Assembly (NCBI RefSeq): GCF_004023665.1 | Contig: NZ_SAUF01000001.1 | Location: 496,001-560,000 of the forward strand | DNA length: 64,000 nt | Origin: Afifella aestuarii | Lineage (GTDB): Bacteria > Pseudomonadota > Alphaproteobacteria > Rhizobiales > Afifellaceae | Direction of reading: 5' to 3' | Shown here: positions 26,804-38,283 of the stretch, piece by piece | Position numbering within the stretch: position 1 is the first letter of the stretch | How the letters are laid out: every line of letters begins with the position of its first letter | Position numbers and translations under genes: made by a program | The notes under the pieces: model-generated | Told to the model about the DNA's origin: nothing | What the model saw: the letters and a program-made list of their open reading frames with translations, nothing else | Database searches by the model: none

Positions 26804-27808
26804 TCAGCTGTTGCCGGCTGCGACGGCGGCGTCGATCACGTCCTGACCGACATCGTCGCGGAACTGATCCCAGACCGGCTTCATGGCGTCGACCCAGGCC
26901 TGACGCTCTTCAGGCGTCAGCTCGCGCACGGTACCGCCCGCGTCGATGATCTTCTGCTTGGCCTCTTCGTTGATCTCCTCGGCGCGCGCATTGTACTCGT
27001 CGCTCACCTCCTTGAAGATCGACAGGAACTGGTCGCGCACGTCAGGCTCGAGGCTGTCGAGCCATTCCGTCGACGTGACCGCCAGATAGGTCAGGAGCTG
27101 GTGGTTCGTTTCGGTGATGCCGTCCTGCACCTCGAAGAACTTCTGGGTGTAGATGTTGGACCAGGAATTCTCCTGACCGTCGACGACACCCGTCTGCAGC
27201 GCGCCATAGACTTCCGAGAAGGCGAGCTTCTGGGCATTGGCGCCGAGCGCCTCGATCATCGCTTCGGCGACGTCGGAGGTCTGAATGCGGAATTTCAGGC
27301 CCTTGGCGTCTTCCGGCTTCATCAGCGGCTTGTTGGCCGAGAACTGCTTCAGACCGTTGTAGATGTAGCCGAGGCCGATGAAGCCCTTGTCCTCGATCGC
27401 GTGGAGTAGCTTCTCGCCTTCCTCGCTGTTGGAGAACTTGTTCACCGCATCCATGTCGGGGAACAGGAACGGGAAGTCCCAGATGCGGTATTTCGTGGTG
27501 TAGGCCTCGAACTTCGCCAGCGACGGCGCGGCGAGCTGTACATCGCCGAGAAGCAGCGCTTCCATCACCTTGTCGTCGTCGAAAAGCTGGGAGTTCGGGA
27601 AGACCTGCATGCAGGCCGTGCCGTCCATCTCTTTGTTGACGCGCTCGGCGAGCGCGGCCGCCATTTCACCTTTCGGGTGACCTTGGGCGGCGACGACATG
27701 GCTGAACTTGATGACCATTTCGCCATCGTCGCAGCCGTCCTGCGCGAATGCCGGGCCGGCAGCCGCCAGCATTGCTACTGCGGCGAGACCGCCGAGGAGC
27801 TTATTCAT
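26804..27808 (-). CDS. dctP: TRAP transporter periplasmic solute-binding protein (DctP family)
   Basis: The 334-residue protein has a signal peptide (about residues 1-22, cut after AFA), then KFSHVVAAQGHPKGEMAAALAERVNKE, FRIQTSDVAEAMIEALGANA and the GALQTGVVDGQENSW segment. Arg in RIQTS is the typical carboxylate-binding residue of DctP proteins, so an organic acid substrate is likely. It leads the dctP-dctQ-dctM operon; the intergenic distance to dctQ is 113 bases. Confidence 0.93.
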   Translation of the reverse strand: MNKLLGGLAAVAMLAAAGPAFAQDGCDDGEMVIKFSHVVAAQGHPKGEMAAALAERVNKEMDGTACMQVFPNSQLFDDDKVMEALLLGDVQLAAPSLAKFEAYTTKYRIWDFPFLFPDMDAVNKFSNSEEGEKLLHAIEDKGFIGLGYIYNGLKQFSANKPLMKPEDAKGLKFRIQTSDVAEAMIEALGANAQKLAFSEVYGALQTGVVDGQENSWSNIYTQKFFEVQDGITETNHQLLTYLAVTSTEWLDSLEPDVRDQFLSIFKEVSDEYNARAEEINEEAKQKIIDAGGTVRELTPEERQAWVDAMKPVWDQFRDDVGQDVIDAAVAAGNS

Positions 27809-27926
27809 TGGAGTTCCTCCCTGAACTTCTGACTTTTGAAGACAAGCGCAAGAGCAAGGCCCGGCGCAAGTCTCCTGCTGCCGGCCCGTTACGTTGCCCG
27901 GGCCCTTATACGATTGGCTCTTGTGG

Positions 27927-27952
27927 ATTGGCTAGACCAATTGTCCTAGCCA
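27927..27952. promoter_or_regulatory. palindromic operator candidate upstream of the TRAP operon
   Basis: ATTGG (27927-27931) and CCAAT (27937-27941) form a palindrome around CTAGA, and TGGCTAG (27929-27935) is repeated inverted as CTAGCCA (27946-27952). The pattern resembles sites of FadR/GntR-type regulators that often control TRAP operons. It lies about 120-145 bases before dctP. No regulator gene is adjacent. Confidence 0.45.
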
Positions 27953-28072
27953 CAAAGTCGAAGACGCGCCCGGAAATGAAACGCTTTCAGGCATTAAGGC
28001 AGAAACGGGAGGTGGCGTCGCGGGTGGTCTGAGGCGCGCCCGATATACGTTTGCGGGGCCCCGAAAGCACTT

Positions 28073-28103
28073 GTGGGCCTTGAGGATTGACCTCAAGACC
28101 CAC
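28073..28103 (-). repeat. imperfect hairpin past the otsA stop
   Basis: GTGGG-C-CTTGAGG (28073-28085) pairs with CCTCAAG-A-CCCAC (28091-28103) apart from one mismatch, with a 5-base loop. It begins 35 bases past the otsA stop and may mark the transcript end, although no U-tract follows on the minus strand. Confidence 0.45.
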
Positions 28104-28137
28104 TCTTGTGCCTGCGACAGTTGGTCTGTGTAGCGCG

Positions 28138-29682
28138 TTAAAGCACGCGGCTTCCGAGATAGGGGAAGGGCCGCTTTGGCTCATCCGCATGGGGCCGTGC
28201 GCCCTTGGGCAGCGTCGGGAAGCTCTCGCCGGTGCGCGCCCGTTTCGGCTCCACCGCATTCGGCCTCTTGCCGGAGGCCGTCGGTGCGGAGCGCACTTTC
28301 ACCTTCTTGTCGGCGCGTTCTTCAAGGGCTTGCAGGATGGCGTCGCACCAGGCCTGGGCTGTGCCCTTGCTGATGCGATCGAACATCGCCTGCCAGCGCT
28401 CCTTGCGCTCCTCGCGCGACATGTTGAGCGCCTGCTGCAGGGCCCGGGCGAGGGAGGCCGTGTCATAGGGATTGACGATCAGCGCCTCGGGCATCTCCTT
28501 CACCGCGCCGGCAAAGCGCGACAGGACGAGAACGCCCGGATCTTCGGGGTTCTGGGCCGCGACATATTCCTTGGCGACGAGGTTCATGCCGTCGCGCAAG
28601 GGGGTGACGAGGCCGACGCGGCTCGCCCGATAGATGCCGGCGAGAGCCCGCCGCGTGAAGCCGCGTGTCATGATGCGGATCGGCACCCAATCGAGCGCCG
28701 AGAAGGCGCCGTTGATGTGGCCGGCGAGCTCTTCAAGCTCGCTCCTGAGGTCGGAATAGGCTTCGAGATCGGAACGCGAGAGCGGCGCCACCTGCATCAG
28801 GCTGACGCGCCCGCGGTTTTCCGGATAATCCTGCAGAAGCCGTTCAAAGCCGCGGAAGCGCTCCGGAATGCCCTTGGAATAATCGAGGCGGTCGACACCG
28901 ATGATCTGGTGGCGGTCGCGCAAAAGCACCTTCAGCTGCGCTTCATGCTCCTGGGCTTCGTCGCTGACGGCGAATTCCGCGAAGCTTTGCGTGTCGATGC
29001 CGATCGGGAAGGTGGAGGCGCGGAAGGTGCGGCCATAGGCTTCCAGTTCGTCATTGGGGAGTTCGCGTCCGCCGAGCTCTTCGACGACGTAGCGGGCGAA
29101 ATTCCGGCGATCGGAATCCGTCTGGAAGCCGATCACGTCATAGGCGGTGAGGGAGCGCACGATGCTCTGCGAGTTCGGCAGAGCGGTCATAATCTCCGGG
29201 CTCGGGAAGGGCACGTGCAGGAAGAAGGCGAGGGGGCCGGTGAAGCCCGATTCCCGCAGGCGTTCGCCCAGAACGATGTAGTGGTAATCGTGGACCCAGA
29301 CCATGTCGCCCGGCTGAAGCTGCGGCGTCAGGCGGGCCGCCATGCGCTCGTTCACACGCCGGTAGGCGTTTTCATAGCGCTGATCGAAATTTGCGAGATC
29401 AAGGCGGTAATGGAGGAGCGGCCACAAAGTCTGGTTGGCATAGCCGCCGTAAAATTCTTCCGCGTCTTCGGCGGTGAGGTCGATGGTGGCAAGGCGTACC
29501 TTGTCGTGGTCTTCGATCTTGAGCGGGCCGAAGGTGCCTTCTTCGCTCTTTTCGCCTGACCAGCCGAACCAGATGCCGCCGCGCGTGCGCAGCGCATCTC
29601 CCAGACCCACGGCCAAACCGCCAGCTTTGCCGCCGTCATGCAACGGCCCTACCCGATTCGACACGACTACGAGACGTCTCAT
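28138..29682 (-). CDS. otsA: trehalose-6-phosphate synthase
   Basis: The 514-residue GT20 enzyme has [20 protein letters not shown] at the N-terminus, [46 protein letters not shown] and the sugar-nucleotide site [14 protein letters not shown]. It joins UDP-glucose and glucose-6-phosphate to trehalose-6-phosphate in the cytoplasm. The last 45 residues are basic, proline-rich and probably disordered. It follows otsB by 125 bases on the minus strand. In many alphaproteobacteria otsA is under general stress control; I see no consensus EcfG site upstream here. Confidence 0.95.
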   Translation of the reverse strand: MRRLVVVSNRVGPLHDGGKAGGLAVGLGDALRTRGGIWFGWSGEKSEEGTFGPLKIEDHDKVRLATIDLTAEDAEEFYGGYANQTLWPLLHYRLDLANFDQRYENAYRRVNERMAARLTPQLQPGDMVWVHDYHYIVLGERLRESGFTGPLAFFLHVPFPSPEIMTALPNSQSIVRSLTAYDVIGFQTDSDRRNFARYVVEELGGRELPNDELEAYGRTFRASTFPIGIDTQSFAEFAVSDEAQEHEAQLKVLLRDRHQIIGVDRLDYSKGIPERFRGFERLLQDYPENRGRVSLMQVAPLSRSDLEAYSDLRSELEELAGHINGAFSALDWVPIRIMTRGFTRRALAGIYRASRVGLVTPLRDGMNLVAKEYVAAQNPEDPGVLVLSRFAGAVKEMPEALIVNPYDTASLARALQQALNMSREERKERWQAMFDRISKGTAQAWCDAILQALEERADKKVKVRSAPTASGKRPNAVEPKRARTGESFPTLPKGARPHADEPKRPFPYLGSRVL

Positions 29683-29807
29683 GAGCCTGCTTTCGCCTCC
29701 GTCATTGCGCGTTTCTTGATTGTCATCATGTTTTCGGCAGAACCCCCGAACTGCTTCTTAAGTTCCTTTTGTCACGCACTTTTCATTGGCGTGTCATTGG
29801 CGGCGTG

Positions 29808-30548
29808 TCATTGGCGAGCGACGGCGTCGAGCCAGCGGTGAACCGCGGCGACGTCGTCGAGGCGATATTTCGCGGCCGTCTCTCCCGAACCCACCTTGAT
29901 GCCGAAGCCTCCGGCTGCGGCGACCCATTCGAAGCCGTCCTCGTCGGTGGTGTCATCGCCGATGAAGACCGCCTTGCGGCCGGCGAAGGGCTCGCGCTGC
30001 ATCAGCTTTTCGATGGCCTTGCCTTTGTCGACGCCCGAGGGGCGGATTTCGACGATCGCATGGCCCTTGACGAGCCGGAGATCCGAACAGCCCGCCACCG
30101 CCTCCTCGCCGAGCCTTTCGGCGCGGTCCGCCTCTTCCGGCGCGGTGCGGTAATGGACGACGAGCGCCGTCTCCTTGTCTTCGATGCGGAGCTTGTCGCC
30201 CGGCCCGATCGCAGCCTGAAGCCTTGCGCGCGCCGTGGCGAGATCGTCAGGCGGCGGGGCCGTGACGACGTCGCCGCCCGCCGTGTAGCGCACTTCCTGA
30301 CCGTGCACGCCGGCCGCCGGAAAGGCGAGCGGGGAAAGAAAACGGTCGATTGAAGAAAGGGCCCGCCCGCTGATGAGGGCGACGGCGCCGCCCTGGCGTT
30401 CTTCCAATGCGCTCAGGCGCTCAAGCGTGCCAGGCTCCAGAGTAATCCCGTCGGGATCGTCTGCAAAACCGACGAGGGTGCCGTCGAAATCGAGGAAGAG
30501 AGCGTGGAGGGTCTTGTCGAGAAAGGGTGGTTTCGAAAGATCGCCCAT
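29808..30548 (-). CDS. otsB: trehalose-6-phosphate phosphatase
   Basis: The 246-residue HAD phosphatase has the nucleophile motif LFLDFDGTLV (Asp20), ALISGRALSSIDRFL, and the third motif GDDTTDEDGFEWV. It removes phosphate from trehalose-6-phosphate to give trehalose. I chose the ATG at 30548 because the family begins a few residues before DFDGT; the 26 residues of the longer frame would run into the rpsA terminator. Its ribosome site is weak. It is upstream of otsA. Confidence 0.92.
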   Translation of the reverse strand: MGDLSKPPFLDKTLHALFLDFDGTLVGFADDPDGITLEPGTLERLSALEERQGGAVALISGRALSSIDRFLSPLAFPAAGVHGQEVRYTAGGDVVTAPPPDDLATARARLQAAIGPGDKLRIEDKETALVVHYRTAPEEADRAERLGEEAVAGCSDLRLVKGHAIVEIRPSGVDKGKAIEKLMQREPFAGRKAVFIGDDTTDEDGFEWVAAAGGFGIKVGSGETAAKYRLDDVAAVHRWLDAVARQ

Positions 30549-30626
30549 GGCCAATGGGTAGCGTGTTTGCGCAACTGCGTCAAATTTGGTTGCGCTGCAG
30601 CAAGGGATCGACTTCGCTTCGGTCAT

Positions 30627-30658
30627 GAAAAAACCCGCGGCCAGGACGGCCGCGGGTT
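30627..30658 (-). terminator. intrinsic terminator of rpsA
   Basis: AACCCGCGGCC (30632-30642) and GGCCGCGGGTT (30648-30658) form an 11-bp perfect stem with a 5-base loop. On the minus strand the stem is followed by six U, a textbook Rho-independent terminator 62 bases after the rpsA stop. Confidence 0.88.
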
Positions 30659-30720
30659 GATTTCTTGAGCCGGTCTTAAAACCGGCAAGTAGTTGTCGCC
30701 AAAGGGCTTATTCGGCGCCC

Positions 30721-32439
30721 TTAGTTTTTTTCCTCGGCGTTGCGCTTCTTCAGCGCGGCACCCAGGATGTCGCCAAGCGAAGCGCCGGAATCGGTCGAGC
30801 CGTACTGGGCAACCGCTTCCTTCTCTTCGGCGATCTCCAGCGCCTTGATCGACAGCGCGATACGGCGCGCCTTCTTGTCGATGTTGGTGACGCGGGCATC
30901 GACCTTCTCGCCGGCGGCAAAGCGCTCGGGGCGCTGCTCGGAACGGTCACGCGCCAGCTCGGCGCGGCGGATGAAGGCGGTCATCTCGGTATCGGCGATC
31001 TTCACCTCGATACCGGAATCCTTCACCTCGACGATCTCGCCGGTGACGATGGCGCCCTTGCGGATGCCCTCGACGGCCTCGGCGAACGGATCGCCCTCGA
31101 CCTGCTTGATGCCGAGCGAGATGCGCTCCTTGTCGACGTCGACTTCCAGGACGACGGCCTTGACCATCTCGCCCTTCTTGTACTCCTCCATCGCCTCTTC
31201 GCCCTGGCGGTCCCAGGAGAGGTCGGAGAGGTGCACCATGCCGTCGACGTCGTTGTCGAGGCCGAGGAACAGGCCGAACTCGGTCTTGTTCTTGACTTCG
31301 CCTTCGACGAGCGTGCCAACCGGATGGTTGTCGGCGAACTCTTCCCAAGGATTGCCCATGGCCTGCTTGAGGCCGAGCGAGATGCGACGCTTCTGAGGAT
31401 CGACCTCGAGCACCATCACCTCGACCTCCTGAGAGGTGGAGACGATCTTGCCCGGATGGACGTTCTTCTTGGTCCAGCTCATCTCGGAGACGTGGATCAG
31501 GCCTTCGATGCCCGGCTCCAGCTCCACGAAGGCGCCGTAATCGGTGATGTTGGTGACGCGGCCGGTGAACTTGGCGTTGACCGGATACTTCACCTCGATG
31601 CCTTCCCAGGGATCCGCCTCGAGCTGCTTCATGCCGAGCGAGATGCGGAAGGTCTCCGGGTTGATGCGGATGATCTGCACCTTCACCGTCTCGCCGATCG
31701 CCAGGATCTCGGAGGGGTGATTGACGCGCCGCCATGCCATGTCGGTGACATGCAGGAGGCCGTCGATGCCGCCGAGATCGACGAAGGCACCGTATTCGGT
31801 GATGTTCTTGACCACGCCGTCGACGACCTGGCCTTCCTTCAGCTTGGCAACGAGCTCCGAGCGCTGCTCGGCGAGCGTGTCCTCAAGCACGGACCGGCGG
31901 GAGACGACGATGTTGCCGCGACGCTTGTCCATCTTCAGGATGCGGAAGGGCTGCGGCGTCTGCATCAGCGGGCCGACATCCTTCACCGGGCGCACATCGA
32001 CCTGCGAACGCGGCAGGAACGCCACGGCGCCGTCGAGATCGACGGTGAAGCCGCCCTTCACCTGGTTGAAAATGGTGCCCTGAACGGTGTCGTTCTTCTC
32101 GAAGCTCTCTTCAAGACGGACCCAGCTTTCCTCGCGACGCGCCTTTTCGCGCGACAGCATGGCCTCGCCGAGCGCGTTTTCCACGCGCTCCAGATAGACC
32201 TCGACCCGGTCGCCCGGCTTCAACTCGCCGTCGCGGCCACGCACGCCGAATTCCTTCAGCGGCACCCGGCCTTCGACCTTCAGGCCGACATCGATAACGG
32301 CCATGTCCTTTTCGATGGCGACCACAGTCCCATCGACAACCGTGCCCTCCTGGACATCGGCGTCGGCAAAGGATTGTTCGAGTAGGGCCGCAAAATCTTC
32401 ACGGCTCGGCTGCGGGGCAGCCTGTTGCATACTGGCCAT
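30721..32439 (-). CDS. rpsA: 30S ribosomal protein S1
   Basis: The 572-residue protein consists of six S1 RNA-binding repeats, recognised by recurrent GxVxxIxxFGAFVxL-like patterns such as GVVKNITEYGAFVDLGGIDGLLHVTDM and GRVTNITDYGAFVELEPGIEGLIHVSEM. S1 brings mRNA to the 30S subunit. ATG at 32439 has AGGAG upstream. It lies downstream of cmk, the common arrangement, and has a strong terminator. Confidence 0.97.
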   Translation of the reverse strand: MASMQQAAPQPSREDFAALLEQSFADADVQEGTVVDGTVVAIEKDMAVIDVGLKVEGRVPLKEFGVRGRDGELKPGDRVEVYLERVENALGEAMLSREKARREESWVRLEESFEKNDTVQGTIFNQVKGGFTVDLDGAVAFLPRSQVDVRPVKDVGPLMQTPQPFRILKMDKRRGNIVVSRRSVLEDTLAEQRSELVAKLKEGQVVDGVVKNITEYGAFVDLGGIDGLLHVTDMAWRRVNHPSEILAIGETVKVQIIRINPETFRISLGMKQLEADPWEGIEVKYPVNAKFTGRVTNITDYGAFVELEPGIEGLIHVSEMSWTKKNVHPGKIVSTSQEVEVMVLEVDPQKRRISLGLKQAMGNPWEEFADNHPVGTLVEGEVKNKTEFGLFLGLDNDVDGMVHLSDLSWDRQGEEAMEEYKKGEMVKAVVLEVDVDKERISLGIKQVEGDPFAEAVEGIRKGAIVTGEIVEVKDSGIEVKIADTEMTAFIRRAELARDRSEQRPERFAAGEKVDARVTNIDKKARRIALSIKALEIAEEKEAVAQYGSTDSGASLGDILGAALKKRNAEEKN

Positions 32440-32626
32440 TCATGCTCCTGTTAGGGCCCGCATTTGGGGCGGCTCATAGGCTCGCCTGCGGGTCACAGCG
32501 CCATCGGTTCGTGTTGCTCTGGCCGCGTCCTCCCCCGCATCTAAGCGGTTGGCGCATCGGGACGAAACGGCGCGGTTTCCCCGCGCGCCGTCTTAACGAT
32601 CTCCAGATAGCCCTAAAGGCACACCC

Positions 32627-34719
<2,093 letters not shown>

Positions 34720-34788
34720 TTAGCATCCTCCCCGGCGGGGGTCATCCCCGCGGGCGCCCCGCGCGAGACAGATGCACAGAGAAGGCGT

Positions 34789-34817
34789 TTGACAGGGGCA
34801 GCACCGGCCGGTAGTGG
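34789..34817 (+). promoter_or_regulatory. putative promoter of the FYDLN protein gene
   Basis: TTGACA at 34789-34794 and TAGTGG at 34812-34817, 17 bases apart, precede the GTG start at 34853 by about 35 bases. The rest of the 220-base gap to aroA is GC-rich with no other clear feature. Confidence 0.4.
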
Positions 34818-34852
34818 GACCGCGATTTTCTGACATTCGAGGATTAGCCGAC

Positions 34853-35287
34853 GTGGCCAAGCCAGAACTTGGAACCAAACGCGTTTGCCAGGAATGCGGC
34901 ACCAAGTATTACGACCTCAATCGTGATCCTATTGTGTGCCCGCATTGCGGTACCGTCTATGAGCTGTCCGCCCGCGAAAAGGCGGCAGAAGCGGCCGCGG
35001 CCGAGCAGGAGGAAGAGGTCGAGGACGTCGTCGAAGCGGAAGACGACGAGGATGAGGACGTGGATGTCGTCTCCCTCGAAGAGGCCGAGGACGAGGAAGA
35101 AGGCGAGACGAGCGATTCGAAGTCTTCCGATGAAGACAGCGATGACGACGACGTTCCGGAGATCGACGACGACGGGTTGGAGATCGACAACGACGACGAC
35201 GATGACGCCTTCCTCGACGACGACGAAGACGAGGATGAGGACGTCTCCGACATCCTCGGTGACGTCGACGAAGACGAGGAGCGCTGA
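34853..35287 (+). CDS. TIGR02300 (FYDLN acid) family protein with zinc ribbon
   Basis: The 144-residue protein starts VAKPELGTKRVCQECGTKYYDLNRDPI, has CQECG...CPHCG (two CxxC, a zinc-ribbon) in its first 40 residues, and then about 100 residues dominated by Asp and Glu with few others. It matches TIGR02300, known from alphaproteobacteria with unknown function. The zinc ribbon may bind nucleic acid or protein, while the tail mimics polyanion. GTG at 34853 has GAGGA upstream, and the frame before it is not conserved. It is followed by tRNA-Ala. Confidence 0.9.
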   Translation: MAKPELGTKRVCQECGTKYYDLNRDPIVCPHCGTVYELSAREKAAEAAAAEQEEEVEDVVEAEDDEDEDVDVVSLEEAEDEEEGETSDSKSSDEDSDDDDVPEIDDDGLEIDNDDDDDAFLDDDEDEDEDVSDILGDVDEDEER

Positions 35288-35316
35288 GGCGCTGCAAAAT
35301 TCGCATTTTTCGGGAC

Positions 35317-35344
35317 TTGCAAAACGACAAAGTCGCGCATAGTT
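35317..35344 (+). promoter_or_regulatory. putative tRNA-Ala promoter
   Basis: TTGCAA (35317-35322) and ATAGTT (35339-35344), 16 bases apart, lie about 110 bases before the tRNA. Candidate only. Confidence 0.35.
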
Positions 35345-35455
35345 TCCGCCCGCTTCGGTCGGAGAGCATTCGCTCCCCGGCCGAACAAGGTTCCCGCCTC
35401 CAAGGCGGCAGCCTGAAGGCCGATCTCCTCGTTTGATCGGTCATTCCCAAAGAAT

Positions 35456-35531
35456 GGGGCCGTAGCTCAGTTGGGAGAGCGCGTGAATGGCATTCACGAG
35501 GTCAGGGGTTCGATTCCCCTCGGCTCCACCA
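35456..35531 (+). tRNA. tRNA-Ala (GGC anticodon)
   Basis: A 76-base cloverleaf with encoded CCA. Acceptor arms 35456-35462 (GGGGCCG) and 35521-35527 (CGGCTCC) pair with one G-U, the D arm holds AGCTCAGTTGGGAGAGC, the anticodon stem GTGAA/TTCAC flanks a loop with GGC, and the T arm has GGTTCGATTCC. GGC decodes GCC/GCU alanine codons. A run of five T follows the CCA. The downstream gap to the ABC-F gene (222 bases) has no other clear gene. Confidence 0.97.
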
Positions 35532-35753
35532 TTTTTCGATGTGATTCTCTTTTAAGCGCTTCATAGCCTCCGCTCCTGCCGCATCGGCCGCGCGGACTGT
35601 CTGTGAGAATCCCCCCGAGCGTTCTCGGGCATATCGATCGCGGGCCTTGCCGTTTTTCGCCCGCGTGATGTCGACAGGACAGGAGCTGCTTCGACATGGA
35701 CAAAAATCTCGCCGTTTTCGCCCTTCCGATCTCGCTGCGAGAAGTCTGTTTCC

Positions 35754-37340
35754 ATGTCCGTGTTTCTCACCCTTTCCGATCTTTCCTGGTCCAAGCCTGA
35801 CGGCGCGCCGCTTTTCAGCGATGTTGATCTGAGATTTGGCCGCGAGCGTGTCGGCCTCGTCGGGCGCAACGGCATCGGCAAGACGACGCTCCTGCGGCTC
35901 ATTTCCGGCGAACTGCGTCCTACATCGGGTCATGTCGACATTCGTGGCACGGTCGGTCTGATGCGCCAGGAGATGGCGGTCGCGGGCGGCGGGACGATCG
36001 CGGACGTCTTCGGTGCGGGCGCGGCCTTGGACCTGATCGATCGCGCCGAGGCTGGCCTTGCGGGCGTCGACGAGCTTGGTCACGCCGATTGGACGATTTC
36101 CGAGCGCATCCGGACCGCACTCTCCCGCTGCGGTCTCGACGTCGATCCGCGCACACCGCTTGCGGCGCTCTCAGGAGGCGAGCGGACGCGTGTCGCCCTT
36201 GCCGCTCTCGTCTTCGAGGCGCCCGATTTCCTGCTTCTCGACGAGCCGACGAACAATCTCGATCGTGCGGGGCGGCAGGCGGCGATCGAGCTCATCCGCG
36301 GATGGGGGAGCGGCGCCATCATCGTCAGCCACGACCGCGAGCTTCTGGAAGAGATGGATGCGATCGTGGAGCTGTCGCAGCTCGGAGCGGTGCGCTACGG
36401 CGGCAATTACAGCGCCTTCAGCGAGCAGAAGGCCGCGGAATCTGAGGCTGCCGAGCGCGAACTGGCGGATGCGGAGAAAACTCTCGCCGAAGCGCGACGA
36501 CGGACGCAGCAGGCGGCGGAGCGCAAGGCGCGCACGGACAGCCGGGGACGAAAGGCCCGTGCCAGGAGAGACCAGCCCAAAATTCTGATGGATGCGGCAA
36601 AGGAGCGGGCCGAGGCGACAGGCGGGGCACATGCGCGTCTGCGCGATGCACGGCTTCAGACGGCGAAGAACGCGCTTGCCGAGGCGCGGGCGTCTGTCGA
36701 GATCCTGCGGCCCTTGTCGATGGAGCTTGCGCCGACCGGTCTGCCCCGCGGCAAGACCGTCTTGCGGGTCGATGGGGTGACCGGCGGGTATGAGCGGGCG
36801 AGGCCGGTCATTCGCGATTTTTCCCTGACGATCACCGGGCCTGAGCGTGTCGCCATCGCCGGGCCGAACGGCTGTGGCAAAACCACGCTGATCAAATTGA
36901 TCACCGGGCGGCTCGAACCGCTAAGCGGTCATGTCGATCTTCGCGTGCCGTTTGCGTTTCTCGATCAGCATGTGAGCCTGCTGCGTCCCGACCTCTCGTT
37001 GCGGGAGAATTTCCGCCGCCTGAACCCGCAGGCGGACGAGAACCAATGTCGCGCGGCCCTGGCGCGGTTTCGGTTTCGGGCGGAAGATGCGCTGCAGGAG
37101 GCGGTGAGCCTGAGCGGGGGCGAGCGCCTGCGCGCCGGTCTCGCCTGCACCATCGGCCAGGCCGAGCCGCCCCGCCTTCTCATTCTGGACGAGCCGACGA
37201 ACCATCTCGATTTCGATGCGCTTCAAGCTCTCGAGAGCGCGCTTCAGGCCTATGACGGCGCGCTCATCGTCGTCAGCCACGACACCGCATTCCTTGCACG
37301 CCTCGGCCTCGACCGGGTGGTGGCGCTCGGCGGAGGCTGA
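35754..37340 (+). CDS. ABC-F family ATP-binding protein
   Basis: The 528-residue protein has two ABC cassettes and no membrane segment: Walker A GRNGIGKTT and GPNGCGKTT, signatures LSGGERTR and LSGGERLR, Walker B LLLDEPTNNLD and LILDEPTNHLD. Between the cassettes lies a charged linker (about residues 225-290) of the ABC-F type, here rich in Arg/Lys (RGRKARARRDQPK). ABC-F proteins act on the ribosome or in stress resistance. It is not obviously Uup, EttA or YbiT. The small P-loop gene follows 54 bases downstream. Confidence 0.9.
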   Translation: MSVFLTLSDLSWSKPDGAPLFSDVDLRFGRERVGLVGRNGIGKTTLLRLISGELRPTSGHVDIRGTVGLMRQEMAVAGGGTIADVFGAGAALDLIDRAEAGLAGVDELGHADWTISERIRTALSRCGLDVDPRTPLAALSGGERTRVALAALVFEAPDFLLLDEPTNNLDRAGRQAAIELIRGWGSGAIIVSHDRELLEEMDAIVELSQLGAVRYGGNYSAFSEQKAAESEAAERELADAEKTLAEARRRTQQAAERKARTDSRGRKARARRDQPKILMDAAKERAEATGGAHARLRDARLQTAKNALAEARASVEILRPLSMELAPTGLPRGKTVLRVDGVTGGYERARPVIRDFSLTITGPERVAIAGPNGCGKTTLIKLITGRLEPLSGHVDLRVPFAFLDQHVSLLRPDLSLRENFRRLNPQADENQCRAALARFRFRAEDALQEAVSLSGGERLRAGLACTIGQAEPPRLLILDEPTNHLDFDALQALESALQAYDGALIVVSHDTAFLARLGLDRVVALGGG

Positions 37341-37394
37341 GCGATCGCGCGCAGGGTGCGGCGCCGATAATATTCGAAGAGGAGGAGAGAGTTT

Positions 37395-37934
37395 TTGGCC
37401 GACCATATGCACGTGGTGACCGGTGGCCCAGGCTCGGGGAAAACCGCGCTCATCGAAGCCCTCGCGCGGGCGGGGCTGCGCACCATGCCGGAGGCGGGAC
37501 GCGCGATCATCCAGGATCAGGTTCAAATCGGCGGATCCGCTCTGCCCTGGGCGGATCGGGCCGCTTTTGCGGAGCTCATGCTCTCATGGGAATTGCGCTC
37601 CCACCGTGAGGCGCTCGCCATCGCCCGCCCGCTGGTGATGGATCGTGGCGTGCCGGACGTGATGGGCTATCTGCGGCTTTGCGGTCTTCGCGTTCCCGAT
37701 CATGTGCGCAAGGCGGTCGAGCTCTACCGATACAACCCGCGGGTTTTTCTCGCGCCCTGGTGGCCAGAGATCTTCGCGCAGGATGCGGAACGCAAGCAGG
37801 ACGCCGCAGAAGCGCAGGAAACCGGCGCGGTGATGGAGAGAACCTATTTGGAGCTCGGCTACGAGGTCGTGCACCTGCCTTACGCCAGCATCGAGGAACG
37901 TGCGGCCTTCGTGCTCGAACGCGTGGCAGCGTGA
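37395..37934 (+). CDS. AAA-28-like P-loop ATPase/kinase
   Basis: The 179-residue protein starts MHVVTGGPGSGKTALIEALARAG (P-loop GGPGSGKT) and then has MPEAGRAIIQDQ, LVMDRGVPD and the YRYNPRVFLAPWWPEIF segment, the pattern of the AAA_28/ATPase family with kinase-like fold found as solitary genes in proteobacteria. Substrate unknown; an NTP-dependent nucleotide or small molecule kinase is conceivable. TTG at 37395 has GGAGGAG upstream; an ATG at 37407 is the alternative. It is downstream of the ABC-F gene. Confidence 0.78.
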   Translation: MADHMHVVTGGPGSGKTALIEALARAGLRTMPEAGRAIIQDQVQIGGSALPWADRAAFAELMLSWELRSHREALAIARPLVMDRGVPDVMGYLRLCGLRVPDHVRKAVELYRYNPRVFLAPWWPEIFAQDAERKQDAAEAQETGAVMERTYLELGYEVVHLPYASIEERAAFVLERVAA

Positions 37935-38283
37935 GGGCGGCGGGTTTTCGCAAGCGCGCCGGCCTTTGAACGCGCAGCGTTTGAGACGAGGGTCGTTCCC
38001 GCCTTCGTGCGATCGTCTTGGCTGGGTTTTCTCGCTCGAGTCCGCTCTCCGTGCCGTGCCGACATGCTTTCTTGCGTCTCCCGGGCACAAGAAGAATGAC
38101 CAGTTTTGAAATCACGCGGAAAGGCTGGGGAGTTCTGTAAGAAGGGTTATTGAGCCTATTAGAAGTTTTGCGCGCGTGCGAGATGCAAGCTGTGCGCAAG
38201 GTATTCGGTATATTCGCGATCGATCTTCTACATCTTTATGCGCGCCTTGGTCGGAAGCGCTGAGGGGGGTCTTGGGGAAGACT
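37935..38283. other. 349-base gap before the chemoreceptor gene
   Basis: I see no RNA gene or protein here. Short frames are shadows. A TATATT at 38209-38214 may be a -10 box for the chemoreceptor gene; the matching -35 is weak. GGGGAAG just before 38284 is the ribosome site. Confidence 0.4.

Larger units (their letters stand above)
27809..28137. other. 329-base gap between dctP and otsA
   Basis: This gap must hold the dctP promoter. It contains a palindromic operator candidate at 27927-27952 and an imperfect inverted repeat at 28073-28103 near the otsA end. Short open frames here have no family features. No RNA gene is apparent. Confidence 0.5.

Noticed and set aside
27748-28032. 94-residue frame in the dctP-otsA gap
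   Set aside because: It overlaps dctP in antisense, has no hydrophobic pattern or motif, and spans the operator candidate.
35502-36083. Minus-strand frames over the tRNA-Ala and ABC-F start, ending in GESNP/GIEPLTS-like peptides
   Set aside because: These are the well-known false peptides from translating antisense tRNA sequence, and they overlap a firm tRNA and a firm ABC-F gene.
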